Shown here piece by piece: positions 42,670 through 50,770 of a DNA stretch of 64,000 nucleotides. A model generated the notes under the pieces. The model did not search any database. It was not told where the DNA came from and saw only the letters and a program-made list of their open reading frames with translations. The stretch's first letter is position 1. Each line of letters starts with the position of its first letter. Source of the stretch: an uncultured Myxococcales bacterium. GTDB taxonomy: Bacteria; Myxococcota_A; UBA9042; CAIXZC01. The stretch lies in contig CAITUV010000005.1 of NCBI GenBank assembly GCA_903895725.1, positions 62,001 through 126,000 on the forward strand. Direction: 5' to 3'. The translations under genes were made by a program, and so were the position numbers.

Positions 42670-43473
42670 GTGAAGAAGGGTGAAGGAAAGAGCGGAGGGC
42701 CCGAAGGCGACGGCAGCGCGACCGTGCAGGAGCCGGATGCCGGCGACGGGCAGCCCGTCCGCCTTCAGAAGTATCTGGCCATGTGCGGTGCCGCATCGAG
42801 GCGGGGGGCGGAGCCCCTGATTGCGGCGGGGAGGGTCCGGATCAACGGTGCCGTCGTGACCAACCCGGCCACGCCGGTCAAACCCGGCGACTCGGTCGAG
42901 CTGGACGGCGAGCCGGTGGGGCGGCAGGCGCACCGCTATGTCCTGCTCCACAAGCCGCTGGGGACCGTGTGCACGCGCTCCGACCCGCAGGGAAGAAGGA
43001 CCATCTACACTCTCCTTCCCCCCGAATTCGGGCACCTGGCCTACGTGGGTCGGCTCGACATCAACACCGATGGGGTGCTGCTGCTGACCAACGACGGGAC
43101 GCTCACCTACCGGCTGACGCGGCCGGAGTTCGAGGTGGAGCGTGACTACGAAGCCACCGTCCGGGGAAGGGTGAAGCCGGACAAGATCGCACCGCTGATG
43201 CAGGGAATCCGGGAGGAGGGGGAGCTGATGGTGGCCCGCAGCGCCCAGGTGGTCCTCACTACCCCCTACAGCACGGTGGTGGCCGTCAAGCTGACCGAGG
43301 GAAAGAACCGTGAGGTCCGGCGGATGCTCGAGTCGCTGGGTCTGGTGGTGGTCCGGCTGACGCGGGTTCGTTTTGCCGGTCTCGAGGTGGGCGATCTTGC
43401 CCCCGGTGATTTCCGTGAGCTGACCGAGGACGAGGTCAAGGGGCTCAAGCAACAGAGCGGGGTATCATGCTGA
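42670..43473 (+). CDS. RsuA/RluB-family rRNA pseudouridine synthase
   Basis: A 267-residue protein. An S4 RNA-binding domain spans about 30-78 (RLQKYLAMCGAASRRGAEPL). The catalytic domain has HKPLGTVCT and GRLDINTDGVLLL, with catalytic Asp130. The usual C-terminal EGKNREVRRML follows. It should isomerise one uridine of rRNA (23S for RluB types, 16S for RsuA). The exact target cannot be told. The N-terminal ~28 residues are a charged Gly-rich extension. The start is a GTG at 42670 with GAGGAG upstream. Its last 7 nt overlap the start of the next gene, so the two are co-transcribed. Confidence 0.88.
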   Translation: MKKGEGKSGGPEGDGSATVQEPDAGDGQPVRLQKYLAMCGAASRRGAEPLIAAGRVRINGAVVTNPATPVKPGDSVELDGEPVGRQAHRYVLLHKPLGTVCTRSDPQGRRTIYTLLPPEFGHLAYVGRLDINTDGVLLLTNDGTLTYRLTRPEFEVERDYEATVRGRVKPDKIAPLMQGIREEGELMVARSAQVVLTTPYSTVVAVKLTEGKNREVRRMLESLGLVVVRLTRVRFAGLEVGDLAPGDFRELTEDEVKGLKQQSGVSC

Positions 43474-45605
43474 ACTTTGCGTTGTCGATCTTCCTGGGTG
43501 CGTTCCTCCTGTTCCAGGTGCAGCCGCTCATCGGAAAGTACATCCTCCCCTGGTTCGGGGGCACTCCTGCAGTCTGGTCGACCTGCATGCTGTTCTTCCA
43601 GACGTTGCTCCTGGGGGGCTACGCCTACGCTCACGCTACGGCGACGATGCTCAAGCCGAGGAAGCAAGTGATCGTCCACCTTTCGCTCCTGGCCGTTGCC
43701 CTCTCGCTGATGGCGTGGCAGTGGCTTTCGTGGGGCGGTCCTCTCCTGCCCGATTCCTCCTTCAAGCCGATCGACAGTTCCATGCCGGCCTGGCGGGTGC
43801 TGAGCGTGCTGGGGCTTTCCGTTGGTCTTCCCTATCTCATCCTCTCGGCTACCGGCTCTCTGGTCCAGTCCTGGTTCGCCCGGGCCAACCCGGACAAGTC
43901 GCCGTATCGATTGTATGTCCTGTCCAACGCAGGCTCTCTGCTCGCCCTGATTTCGTATCCCTTCCTGTTCGAGCCGGCTCTCCAGCTCTCCACCCAGGCG
44001 GCGGCCTGGAGTCTCTCCTACGCCCTTTTCTTCGCAGCAATGCTGTGGTGTGGCATCGCAGTATGGCGCTCCCCCTCCCCGAAATCGGCATCGCCATCGC
44101 AATCGCCATCGCCATCGCAATCGGCATCGCCATCGCAATCGGCATCGCCATCGCCCCGCTTCCTCCACCCCCTTCTCTGGTTCGGGCTGGCCGCGTGCGG
44201 CTCTTCCCTACTGCTTGCCGTGACCAACCAGATCTGCCAGGAAGTGGCCGTGATTCCATTCCTGTGGGTTCTTCCCCTCACGATCTACCTGCTCTCGTTC
44301 ATCATCGTGTTTGCTGGGGATCGCTGGTACTCGAGGCGTTTCTGGGGCGTCGCTTTTCTCGTGGCCACCATCTGCGCCGTGATTGCGCTGTTCTCCGGGT
44401 TCACGGTGAACATCATCCTCCAGGTGGCCGTGTACTCGGCCCTGCTGTTCAGCGGGTGCATGGTCTGCCACGGCGAGATGGTTCGGCTCAAGCCGGGGCC
44501 GGAGCGGCTGACCGCGTTCTACCTGCTGATGTCCGCGGGCGGGGCCGCAGGCGGGATGTTCGTGAGCCTCGGAGCCCCGTTCCTTTTCGTGGGACTGTGG
44601 GAGCTCCACGTCAGCGTGTGGATGGCCTGGCTGCTCTTCCTGGCTGTGCTGTCGGTGGAGAAGTCGTCCTGGCTCAACGAGTCCGGTATTGCCGCTCTTC
44701 GCAAGGTGATGGCCGCTCTCCTGGTCGTGCTGGCGGGGGTGTTGTACTGGCACGTGCGGGACGAGACCTCCGGCGTGCTGGCGGCATCCCGCAACTTCTA
44801 CGGGACGTTGCGGGTCCGCCAGATGCGGTGGGATGAGCCCCAGCACGCAGCCTACAAGCTGTCCCACGGCGCCATTGTCCACGGGTTCCAGTACGCCTCA
44901 CCGGCAAGGAAGCAGGAGCCGGCATCGTACTATGCGCCGGGAAGCGGCATTGCGCTGACCATCCGGCAGATGCGGGAGTACCGGAAGGCGAAGTTCGGGG
45001 ACGGGAGCCTCCGGATGGCGGTCTTCGGGCTCGGGGTGGGAACGCTGGCAGCGTTCGGCGAGCCGGGCGACTACATCCGCTTCTACGAGATCAACCCCGA
45101 CGTCACGCTCCTCTCCACCGCGGACAACCCGTACTTCACCTATCTTCGAGGCACACCCGCCCGGTGGGACGTGATCGAGGGCGATGCCCGCATCGCCATG
45201 GAGCACGAGCTTGCCCGCGGCGAGCTCCAGCAGATGGACATCATCGCCATGGATGCCTTCTCCAGCGACTCGATTCCGATCCACCTGATCACCCGGGAAG
45301 CACTCGAGCTCTACCGTCACCACCTGAGGCCGGGCGGCGTGATGGCAATCCATATCTCGAACCGGCACCTCGACTTGAGGCCGGTCATCCGGCACCTGGC
45401 CGAGAGCCTCGACCTGGGGTGGATGATCATCCCCTGCGAAGGGGACGGGGAGGGCTTCTGGAGCAGCACCTGGTCGGTCGTCACCGACAACCGGGAGTTC
45501 CTCGACATGCCTCCCATGAAGGAAGCCGCGACCGATGTCGAGATCGGGCTGTCGAGCCAGGTCTGGACTGACGATTTCTCCAATCTTTTCGAGACGTTGG
45601 ACTAG
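43467..45605 (+). CDS. Membrane-anchored spermidine-synthase-like fusion protein
   Basis: A 712-residue protein. The N-terminal ~430 residues contain many membrane helices, starting LNFALSIFLGAFLLFQVQPL, a start typical of fused MFS/spermidine-synthase proteins. The C-terminal ~240 residues form a Rossmann-like methyltransferase or aminopropyltransferase fold: RMAVFGLGVGTLAAFGEPGD (SAM-type glycine loop), YEINPDV, WDVIEGDARIAM and DIIAMDAFSSDSIPIHL. The gatekeeping residues of true spermidine synthases are only partly present, so polyamine synthesis is uncertain. A Ser/Pro-rich loop (about residues 207-232) is encoded by a hexanucleotide repeat. The ATG overlaps the upstream gene by 7 nt. Confidence 0.84.
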   Translation: MLNFALSIFLGAFLLFQVQPLIGKYILPWFGGTPAVWSTCMLFFQTLLLGGYAYAHATATMLKPRKQVIVHLSLLAVALSLMAWQWLSWGGPLLPDSSFKPIDSSMPAWRVLSVLGLSVGLPYLILSATGSLVQSWFARANPDKSPYRLYVLSNAGSLLALISYPFLFEPALQLSTQAAAWSLSYALFFAAMLWCGIAVWRSPSPKSASPSQSPSPSQSASPSQSASPSPRFLHPLLWFGLAACGSSLLLAVTNQICQEVAVIPFLWVLPLTIYLLSFIIVFAGDRWYSRRFWGVAFLVATICAVIALFSGFTVNIILQVAVYSALLFSGCMVCHGEMVRLKPGPERLTAFYLLMSAGGAAGGMFVSLGAPFLFVGLWELHVSVWMAWLLFLAVLSVEKSSWLNESGIAALRKVMAALLVVLAGVLYWHVRDETSGVLAASRNFYGTLRVRQMRWDEPQHAAYKLSHGAIVHGFQYASPARKQEPASYYAPGSGIALTIRQMREYRKAKFGDGSLRMAVFGLGVGTLAAFGEPGDYIRFYEINPDVTLLSTADNPYFTYLRGTPARWDVIEGDARIAMEHELARGELQQMDIIAMDAFSSDSIPIHLITREALELYRHHLRPGGVMAIHISNRHLDLRPVIRHLAESLDLGWMIIPCEGDGEGFWSSTWSVVTDNREFLDMPPMKEAATDVEIGLSSQVWTDDFSNLFETLD
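44084..44155 (+). repeat. Hexanucleotide microsatellite inside a coding region
   Basis: Twelve consecutive hexamers of the family ATCGSM (ATCGCC, ATCGCA, ATCGGC) encode alternating Ser/Pro and Ser/Gln residues in a loop between membrane helices. The period of six keeps the reading frame. Confidence 0.85.
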
Positions 45606-45628
45606 GCGACTCAGCCCTTCCGGGCGAC

Positions 45629-48400
45629 TCAGCCCTTCTTCTTTCGCTTGAGCGCGAGCCGGAAGCCCAGGCCGGCAAGGACGAACGCCAGGACGACGAC
45701 CGCTCCGACGACCGGCCAGCCACCGACCGAATCGGCCAGGCGGGAGACCAGGCCCCAGCCGGTCTCGCGAGGCGGATAGACCGCAAACCGATAGGCCTTC
45801 TGCGCCGAGGAATCCTGAGGAAGGAGGACGCTTCGGACCTTATCTCGCCCGGAGATCACGAACTGGAGCGTGTACTCGCCGGAAGCCGGGGGCTCGAAGC
45901 GAAGGCCGAACACCGGCCCGTCACGCTCCATGGGGACCGTGGTCTCCCCGGATTCCCACACCAGCACCGCATTGACGGCCGTCTGCTCCGACAGCTCGTA
46001 TCCCCGCCGGCTGACCGACGGGAAGACAGCGGCAACGACCATGCTGCCCAGCTCGTACTCGGTCCGCAGACCGTCGACCCGCATGGAGACCGACGGCAGC
46101 TCCGGAACCTGGAACTCGAACGGGCCGGCATGAAGCTCGGGGAACACCCGCCCGGTCCCCTTTTCCTGGGCGTTGAGGCGGAACTTCAGGCTCATCGGGC
46201 CGCTGCCCGAGGCCACCAGTCTCAGCTCGAACTGGTCGGCAGTCTCGAGCAGCGGGACCGTGAGATCCTCTCCCTGTCCGGTCATCACAGCCTCGGCGCG
46301 GGCCTTCTCGAGGAGCGCAACCGCCGGCTTTCCGGAGATGACCGGGATGAAGTTGGCCGTGATGGATTCGCCGTACTCGTACTTGTTCTTGAGCCCCTCG
46401 ATACGGACGGTCAGCTCCGGCAGCGGCGGGAGCGGCGGAGGACCGACCTGGAACTTGAAATCACCCACTTTGACCGCGGGAAGGAGTCTGCCGTCCCGGG
46501 CCCAGCGGGGCCGGATCTCCACGGCCAGGATATGGCTCCCCTGTGGCGTGGCCGAAAGCTCGAAGAGGTACTTCCCGTCCGCCGCCTGAGGCTCGAGTCG
46601 GCTCTTCCCTGCCGGCCCCGTGTCCGTCACGAACCAGCCGATCTCCGGGCTCAGTACTTCGTCCCTCTGGGCCTTGAGGACCGACACGATGGCTTCGGCC
46701 CGGATGCTCTCTCCCTCCGCATAGGTTTCCCTCAGCCCTTCGATGGTCACCAGGGGCCTCGGGAGGACTTCAATCCGGATGGGAGCGAGTCGGCGGGCTG
46801 CCAGCCTTGCTCCCGATTCCGCGTGACCGGCCGACAGGGACAGCTCCACCGTGTAGGGGCCGATCCGGTCCGCCACGCTGTCGAGCAGAAACCCGTCGCC
46901 TTGACGGGCCAGAGGCACGAGCGCTCCGGTCTCGAGGATGCGGGCCTCGACGGTCAGGTCGTCTGTCAGGCTGGCCGGCACGAGCGGAGGCATGGCAACC
47001 ACCCGCACCGGGAGCCCGAGCGAGTTCCCCTCCCAGGTGACCTGGTCATAATCGCCGGCCTGGAGCTCGATGCGGCTACGGCCAACGAGGTAGACGGCGG
47101 AAGCCCCTCCGCCTGCCGCCACCGTGCACCGCCACACGCCGAGCCCGGCAGGAGCCTGGCCGGCGGTCGAAGAACCCACGGCGGTGGGAGCTGAAGGTGC
47201 GGGAGTCGCAGCGGCAGCAGTCGCCGGTGCGGGATCGGTGGGGGCGTGGGCCAGGGCGGCGGTCCCGGCCGCAGCCTCGGCCGTCGGCGTGGCTACGGCA
47301 GGAGTCCCGGAAGCTGCAGCCTCGGCCGTCGGCGTGGCTACGGCAGGAGTCCCGGAAGCTGCGGCCTCGGCCGGCGCCGGGGTAGCGGCCGCAGGTGCCG
47401 CAGAACCCTCAGCCGGAGGCGGCGTGGCCGAACCGGCATCGCCGGCGGGCGCAGCCTTCAGCGCCACGAGTGCGGCGACCCCGGGGACGGGCCTTGGCTC
47501 GTACCCCGGCAGCGTGAAGATCGCCATCCCCGGAACCGGGCTCTGCAATGCGGCCTTCTTTCCGTCCGGCCCGACGAGAGTCGCCCTGGCGTTGCCCACG
47601 AGGAGGATTCTGGGGGCATCGAGCCACGGATCCACGAGGAAGTCTGCGGTGGCATCGGCTAGGCCATCGGAGGTCAGCACGGTCGCCACAAGGGCCTCGG
47701 TCAGCACGGTTGCGATCTCGAGCATGCTGCCCGGAAGCTGGAGAGCGGACTCCAGCAGGAAGCGATGCGGTCTCTCCCGGGACAGGGCGGTGCCGTCGGC
47801 CAGCTCGGCAAGCAGCTCGCCGTCGGCTGAGGTACCGAGCCCCACGGCGAACACCTCGACCCCCTGGGTCTTCATTCGGGGAAGCAGGTCGGTGCGGAGC
47901 CAGTCGCGCAGGAAGCCGGCAGCATCCCCCCCCGGCGGTACCCCGACCACCCTGGCCGGATCCGGCAGGAGCGGCGATGCCGTCAGCAGCACGATGACCC
48001 GCTTCCGGTCGCTCCCGCTTTCGAGGAAGAGAGTCATGGCCGTCTCGAGCCCTGCGACGATGTCGGCATGCGGCCCGCGGCTGCGCACCGAGCGCACAAT
48101 TCCCTTGAGCTTGGCGATGTCGTCCGCCGGTGCCAGCGGCATGGCAAGCTCGCCGGCTCTGCCTGCAACCACGACGCCGATCCGATCGTCGGGAGACAGG
48201 GTCGCGGCCATGGCGAGGACCGCCGCTCGCCAGATGCCGTCCGGATCGGCCGCCTTCATCCCCGCGGACCCGTCCACCACCAGCACGACATCCGCCGGTG
48301 AGGCGGGTACCATCGAGATCGGCCGCTCCTCGCCAGCGGCAGAAGTGATACCGGCAACAACAACACAAAGCAGGCAGAATCCGGCCGCGATGCGACGCAT
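45629..48400 (-). CDS. VWA-domain secreted protein with C-terminal membrane anchor
   Basis: A 923-residue protein. A signal peptide (1-23) is followed by a von Willebrand factor A domain at about 37-240. The metal site reads Asp43-Gly-Ser-Ala-Gly47, so the usual second Ser of DxSxS is Gly. A low-complexity Ala/Pro/Thr linker (about 340-410) contains a 15-residue unit duplicated exactly. Then come several related beta-domains starting PLVTIEGLRETYAEGESI, ELTVRIEGLKNKYEYGESI and SVSMRVDGLRTEYELGSMV, which are Ig-like repeats. One transmembrane helix near 890-915 and a Lys-rich tail (RLALKRKKKG) anchor it, probably with the bulk outside the inner membrane. GGAGGGG precedes the ATG at 48400. Confidence 0.85.
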   Translation of the reverse strand: MRRIAAGFCLLCVVVAGITSAAGEERPISMVPASPADVVLVVDGSAGMKAADPDGIWRAAVLAMAATLSPDDRIGVVVAGRAGELAMPLAPADDIAKLKGIVRSVRSRGPHADIVAGLETAMTLFLESGSDRKRVIVLLTASPLLPDPARVVGVPPGGDAAGFLRDWLRTDLLPRMKTQGVEVFAVGLGTSADGELLAELADGTALSRERPHRFLLESALQLPGSMLEIATVLTEALVATVLTSDGLADATADFLVDPWLDAPRILLVGNARATLVGPDGKKAALQSPVPGMAIFTLPGYEPRPVPGVAALVALKAAPAGDAGSATPPPAEGSAAPAAATPAPAEAAASGTPAVATPTAEAAASGTPAVATPTAEAAAGTAALAHAPTDPAPATAAAATPAPSAPTAVGSSTAGQAPAGLGVWRCTVAAGGGASAVYLVGRSRIELQAGDYDQVTWEGNSLGLPVRVVAMPPLVPASLTDDLTVEARILETGALVPLARQGDGFLLDSVADRIGPYTVELSLSAGHAESGARLAARRLAPIRIEVLPRPLVTIEGLRETYAEGESIRAEAIVSVLKAQRDEVLSPEIGWFVTDTGPAGKSRLEPQAADGKYLFELSATPQGSHILAVEIRPRWARDGRLLPAVKVGDFKFQVGPPPLPPLPELTVRIEGLKNKYEYGESITANFIPVISGKPAVALLEKARAEAVMTGQGEDLTVPLLETADQFELRLVASGSGPMSLKFRLNAQEKGTGRVFPELHAGPFEFQVPELPSVSMRVDGLRTEYELGSMVVAAVFPSVSRRGYELSEQTAVNAVLVWESGETTVPMERDGPVFGLRFEPPASGEYTLQFVISGRDKVRSVLLPQDSSAQKAYRFAVYPPRETGWGLVSRLADSVGGWPVVGAVVVLAFVLAGLGFRLALKRKKKG
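47271..47360 (-). repeat. 45-nt exact tandem duplication in the VWA gene
   Basis: Segments 47271-47315 and 47316-47360 are identical, with a degenerate third start after them. They encode two copies of a 15-residue Ala/Pro/Thr unit in the linker. The duplication keeps the frame. Confidence 0.88.
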
Positions 48401-48427
48401 GATCCCCTCCGTCTCGCTCTGCCGCCT

Positions 48428-48455
48428 TCTATCACGGAGCGCCAAATCCCGTCAA
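48428..48455 (-). promoter_or_regulatory. Promoter candidate for the VWA gene
   Basis: On the minus strand TTGACG (48450-48455) and GATAGA (48428-48433) with a 16-bp spacer, about 30 nt before the start codon at 48400. Confidence 0.45.
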
Positions 48456-48476
48456 TGCCCGGACCGGCTGAGATTC

Positions 48477-48505
48477 TGTACATAGGGGGGAGCGCGTTGT
48501 ACACT
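48477..48505 (+). promoter_or_regulatory. Promoter candidate for the radical SAM gene
   Basis: TGTACA (48477-48482) and TACACT (48500-48505) with a 17-bp spacer, 27 nt before the ATG at 48533. It is divergent from the VWA promoter. Confidence 0.4.
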
Positions 48506-48532
48506 CGTCCGGTCGGGGGGGCGGAGCGGCCG

Positions 48533-49822
48533 ATGGGCGGCTGCCTCCGGCGCTCGTGCAAGGCCGGATACCCGCGTCCCGGCCGGTGGTGGCCCGTGCA
48601 CTTCTTCGAGCATCTGGAACGACCCGACTTGCCTCGGATCGAGCATTCCCTTGTCCGCCGAGCTACGGGGTTCGTGGACCGACTTCTCGGCGGCTACGTG
48701 AGCCTGTTCAACGAGCGCTTGAAGCCCATGAAGCCGGTCGCACTGGTCAACGGCATGGCCGCGTACGACCTGACCCAGCCTCCCATGGGGAGCGAGCCGG
48801 GGGGAAGAGTGCTCCGCAACGGCTTCGAGTACGTGGTGCTGAAGCGGGAACCCCGGCCCATCAACATGGTGCTCATGGTCAACTCGGCCTGCAACATGGC
48901 CTGCGCCCACTGTTCGGCAAGGACCTATCTGAAGTCCGGGCGTCCCTCCCTGAGCTTCGAGGAGATCCGGAGCGTCATCGACCAGTTCCTGGAGCTCGGG
49001 GGGGCTTCGTTCATCCTGTCGGGCGGTGAACCGACCCTGCATCCGAGGGTGCTCGACATCATCGACCATGTCGACAAGTCCAAGAGCGTCGTTTCCATGT
49101 TCACCAACGGTAGCCGACTGTCCGAGATGGCGCAGGAGCTCAAGTCCGCAGGGCTCTTCGGCACCCTGGTGAGCATCGATTCGGCCGACGAGGCGCATCA
49201 TGACCGGCTTCGCGGCTTTGACGGTGCCTATCGCAAGGCGGTTTCCGGGATCGAGAGGCTGCTGGCCGAAGGGATGCTGGCCGGGATCAGCACCTACGTG
49301 AGCCGGAAGGGGCTTGTCGGCGGCGCGTTCGAGAGCATCGTCGAGATGGGGACCCGAATGGGCGTTCACCAGCTGTTCGTGTTCGACGCGGTCCCCACCG
49401 GGGCCCTGATCGACAAGAAGGACGTGGTGCTCGGCCCGGACGGGCGAGTGCGGCTTCGCGAGCTGATCAAGGCACAGAACGCCAACCCCGTCGGCCCGGC
49501 GGTCATGGGGCAGTCGTGGGTCAACTCTTGCGAGGGGTTCGGCTGTTTCGCCGGATTCTACCAGATCTATGTGAACGCTGCCGGCGACGTGATGCCGTGC
49601 GATTTCACTCCAATCACCTTCGGGAATGTCAGAGAAGAGCCTCTGGAGGTCATCTGGAAGCGGATCCGGCAGAGCGGCGACTGGGGGAAGCGGTTTCACG
49701 AGTGCCGGATGCAGGATCCGGAATTCCGCCGAAGGACCGTCGAGCTGTTGCCGCCGGGGAGCGAGCTGCCGGTCCCGTACGAGACCATCCTTCAGCTCCG
49801 CCGAGAGAAGCTGGGAGAATGA
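48533..49822 (+). CDS. Radical SAM protein with SPASM-like C-terminus
   Basis: A 429-residue protein. Cys120-xxx-Cys124-xx-Cys127 (CNMACAHC) binds the 4Fe-4S cluster that cleaves SAM. FILSGGEPTLHP is the GGE motif, and MFTNGSRL and LVSIDSADEAHHD follow the radical SAM barrel pattern. Near the C-terminus CEGFGC, GDVMPCDFTPITFGN and a last HEC give a SPASM-like set of Cys for an auxiliary cluster. The N-terminal ~110 residues are not recognised. The frame is open to an ATG at 48455, but that codon sits in the promoter of the divergent gene and lacks a ribosome site. The ATG at 48533 has GGAGCGG six bases upstream. The substrate is unknown. Confidence 0.83.
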   Translation: MGGCLRRSCKAGYPRPGRWWPVHFFEHLERPDLPRIEHSLVRRATGFVDRLLGGYVSLFNERLKPMKPVALVNGMAAYDLTQPPMGSEPGGRVLRNGFEYVVLKREPRPINMVLMVNSACNMACAHCSARTYLKSGRPSLSFEEIRSVIDQFLELGGASFILSGGEPTLHPRVLDIIDHVDKSKSVVSMFTNGSRLSEMAQELKSAGLFGTLVSIDSADEAHHDRLRGFDGAYRKAVSGIERLLAEGMLAGISTYVSRKGLVGGAFESIVEMGTRMGVHQLFVFDAVPTGALIDKKDVVLGPDGRVRLRELIKAQNANPVGPAVMGQSWVNSCEGFGCFAGFYQIYVNAAGDVMPCDFTPITFGNVREEPLEVIWKRIRQSGDWGKRFHECRMQDPEFRRRTVELLPPGSELPVPYETILQLRREKLGE

Positions 49823-50694
49823 CCGGCATGTTCGGGGTAGGCATCGACCGAAGGCCTCCGGCGCCCGGGAGATTCGTCAAGACGGGAGACCTGTCCTGGC
49901 ACGTGGAGGAGGACGGTATCGGCGACCCGGTGCTTCTCCTGTTCCACGGCTATCTCGGGAGCACGGCGGTCTGGTACCGCGCCATGCCGCTCCTGGCCCC
50001 GCGTCTGCGGGTGGTCGCAGTGGACCTTCCCGGGGCCGGCTACTCCGACCGGCCGGCCGATGCGCCGTATGACCTCCAATGGCTTGCCTCACTGGTCCCC
50101 GGTCTGCTCGATGCGCTTGGAATCGAGTCCTGCCTGCTCGGAGGCCATTCACTCGGCGGGGCGGTCGCGTTGCGGGCCGCTGCCCGGAATCCGGAGCGGT
50201 GCAGGGGGCTCGTCCTGGTGGCCCCTCTGGCCTACTGCCAGAAGCCTCCGCCGGGGCTTAGATTCGCCAAGAAGCATCCAGCGATCGCCGGCCGGTTTTT
50301 CGCCAGTCCCATCGGCAGGGCCGTGATCCCCCGCCTCGTCCGCAGGGCTGCTTTCGCGTCCAGGGAAGCCCGGGTGGCTGTCAACGTGCGGCGTCTCCTG
50401 GACCACCTCGATGCCCCGGGCGGCTGGAGCGCGGCCACCCGCATGGGGCTTGCGGCCGGCGACTCCGCCCCGACTGCGGAGACGTTGAGGACCATTTCCT
50501 GCCCCGCTCTCGTGGTGTGGGGGCGGGAGGACGTCGTGCATGCCTCATCACTCGCCCGCAGGATCGCAGACGACCTCGGGGCCGGCGCAAGGATTGCCGT
50601 CGTGCCGCACGCTTCTCACAACTGCCACGAAGAGGCCCCGGAGCTCTTTGCGCGGGAAACGCTCGCCTGGCTGGATGATCATTTCCCCCGTTGA
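49819..50694 (+). CDS. Alpha/beta hydrolase
   Basis: A 291-residue protein with the canonical triad: nucleophile Ser111 in GGHSLGG, Asp238 in VVWGREDVVH and His267 in PHASHNCHE. LFHGYLGS at 41-48 supplies the oxyanion hole. The lid region is basic (RRAAFASREARVAVNVRR). The family includes esterases, lipases and C-C hydrolases, and the substrate cannot be told. The ATG overlaps the radical SAM stop codon (ATGA, 49819-49822), so the two are translationally coupled and probably act in one pathway. It has no signal peptide and is cytosolic. Confidence 0.87.
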   Translation: MTGMFGVGIDRRPPAPGRFVKTGDLSWHVEEDGIGDPVLLLFHGYLGSTAVWYRAMPLLAPRLRVVAVDLPGAGYSDRPADAPYDLQWLASLVPGLLDALGIESCLLGGHSLGGAVALRAAARNPERCRGLVLVAPLAYCQKPPPGLRFAKKHPAIAGRFFASPIGRAVIPRLVRRAAFASREARVAVNVRRLLDHLDAPGGWSAATRMGLAAGDSAPTAETLRTISCPALVVWGREDVVHASSLARRIADDLGAGARIAVVPHASHNCHEEAPELFARETLAWLDDHFPR

Positions 50695-50770
50695 GGTCGG
50701 GCTTTCGGCCGGTCGCGCCCCACCTGATCCATCCGTCGCATGACGGACCGGGCCGAGGCTGTCGTTCCGC

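Noticed and set aside
44084..44155. Hexamer repeat as a phase-variation switch
   Set aside because: The six-base period preserves the reading frame, so slippage would change length only.
48455..48532. 26-codon N-terminal extension of the radical SAM gene
   Set aside because: The ATG at 48455 overlaps the -35 box of the divergent VWA gene and lacks a ribosome site. The ATG at 48533 is better placed.
48533..49822. Radical SAM protein as the maturase (anSME) of the sulfatase at 36713-39652
   Set aside because: It has the CxxxCxxC and SPASM-like Cys, but it is not adjacent and is coupled to a hydrolase. The sequence gives no specific anSME signature I can point to.
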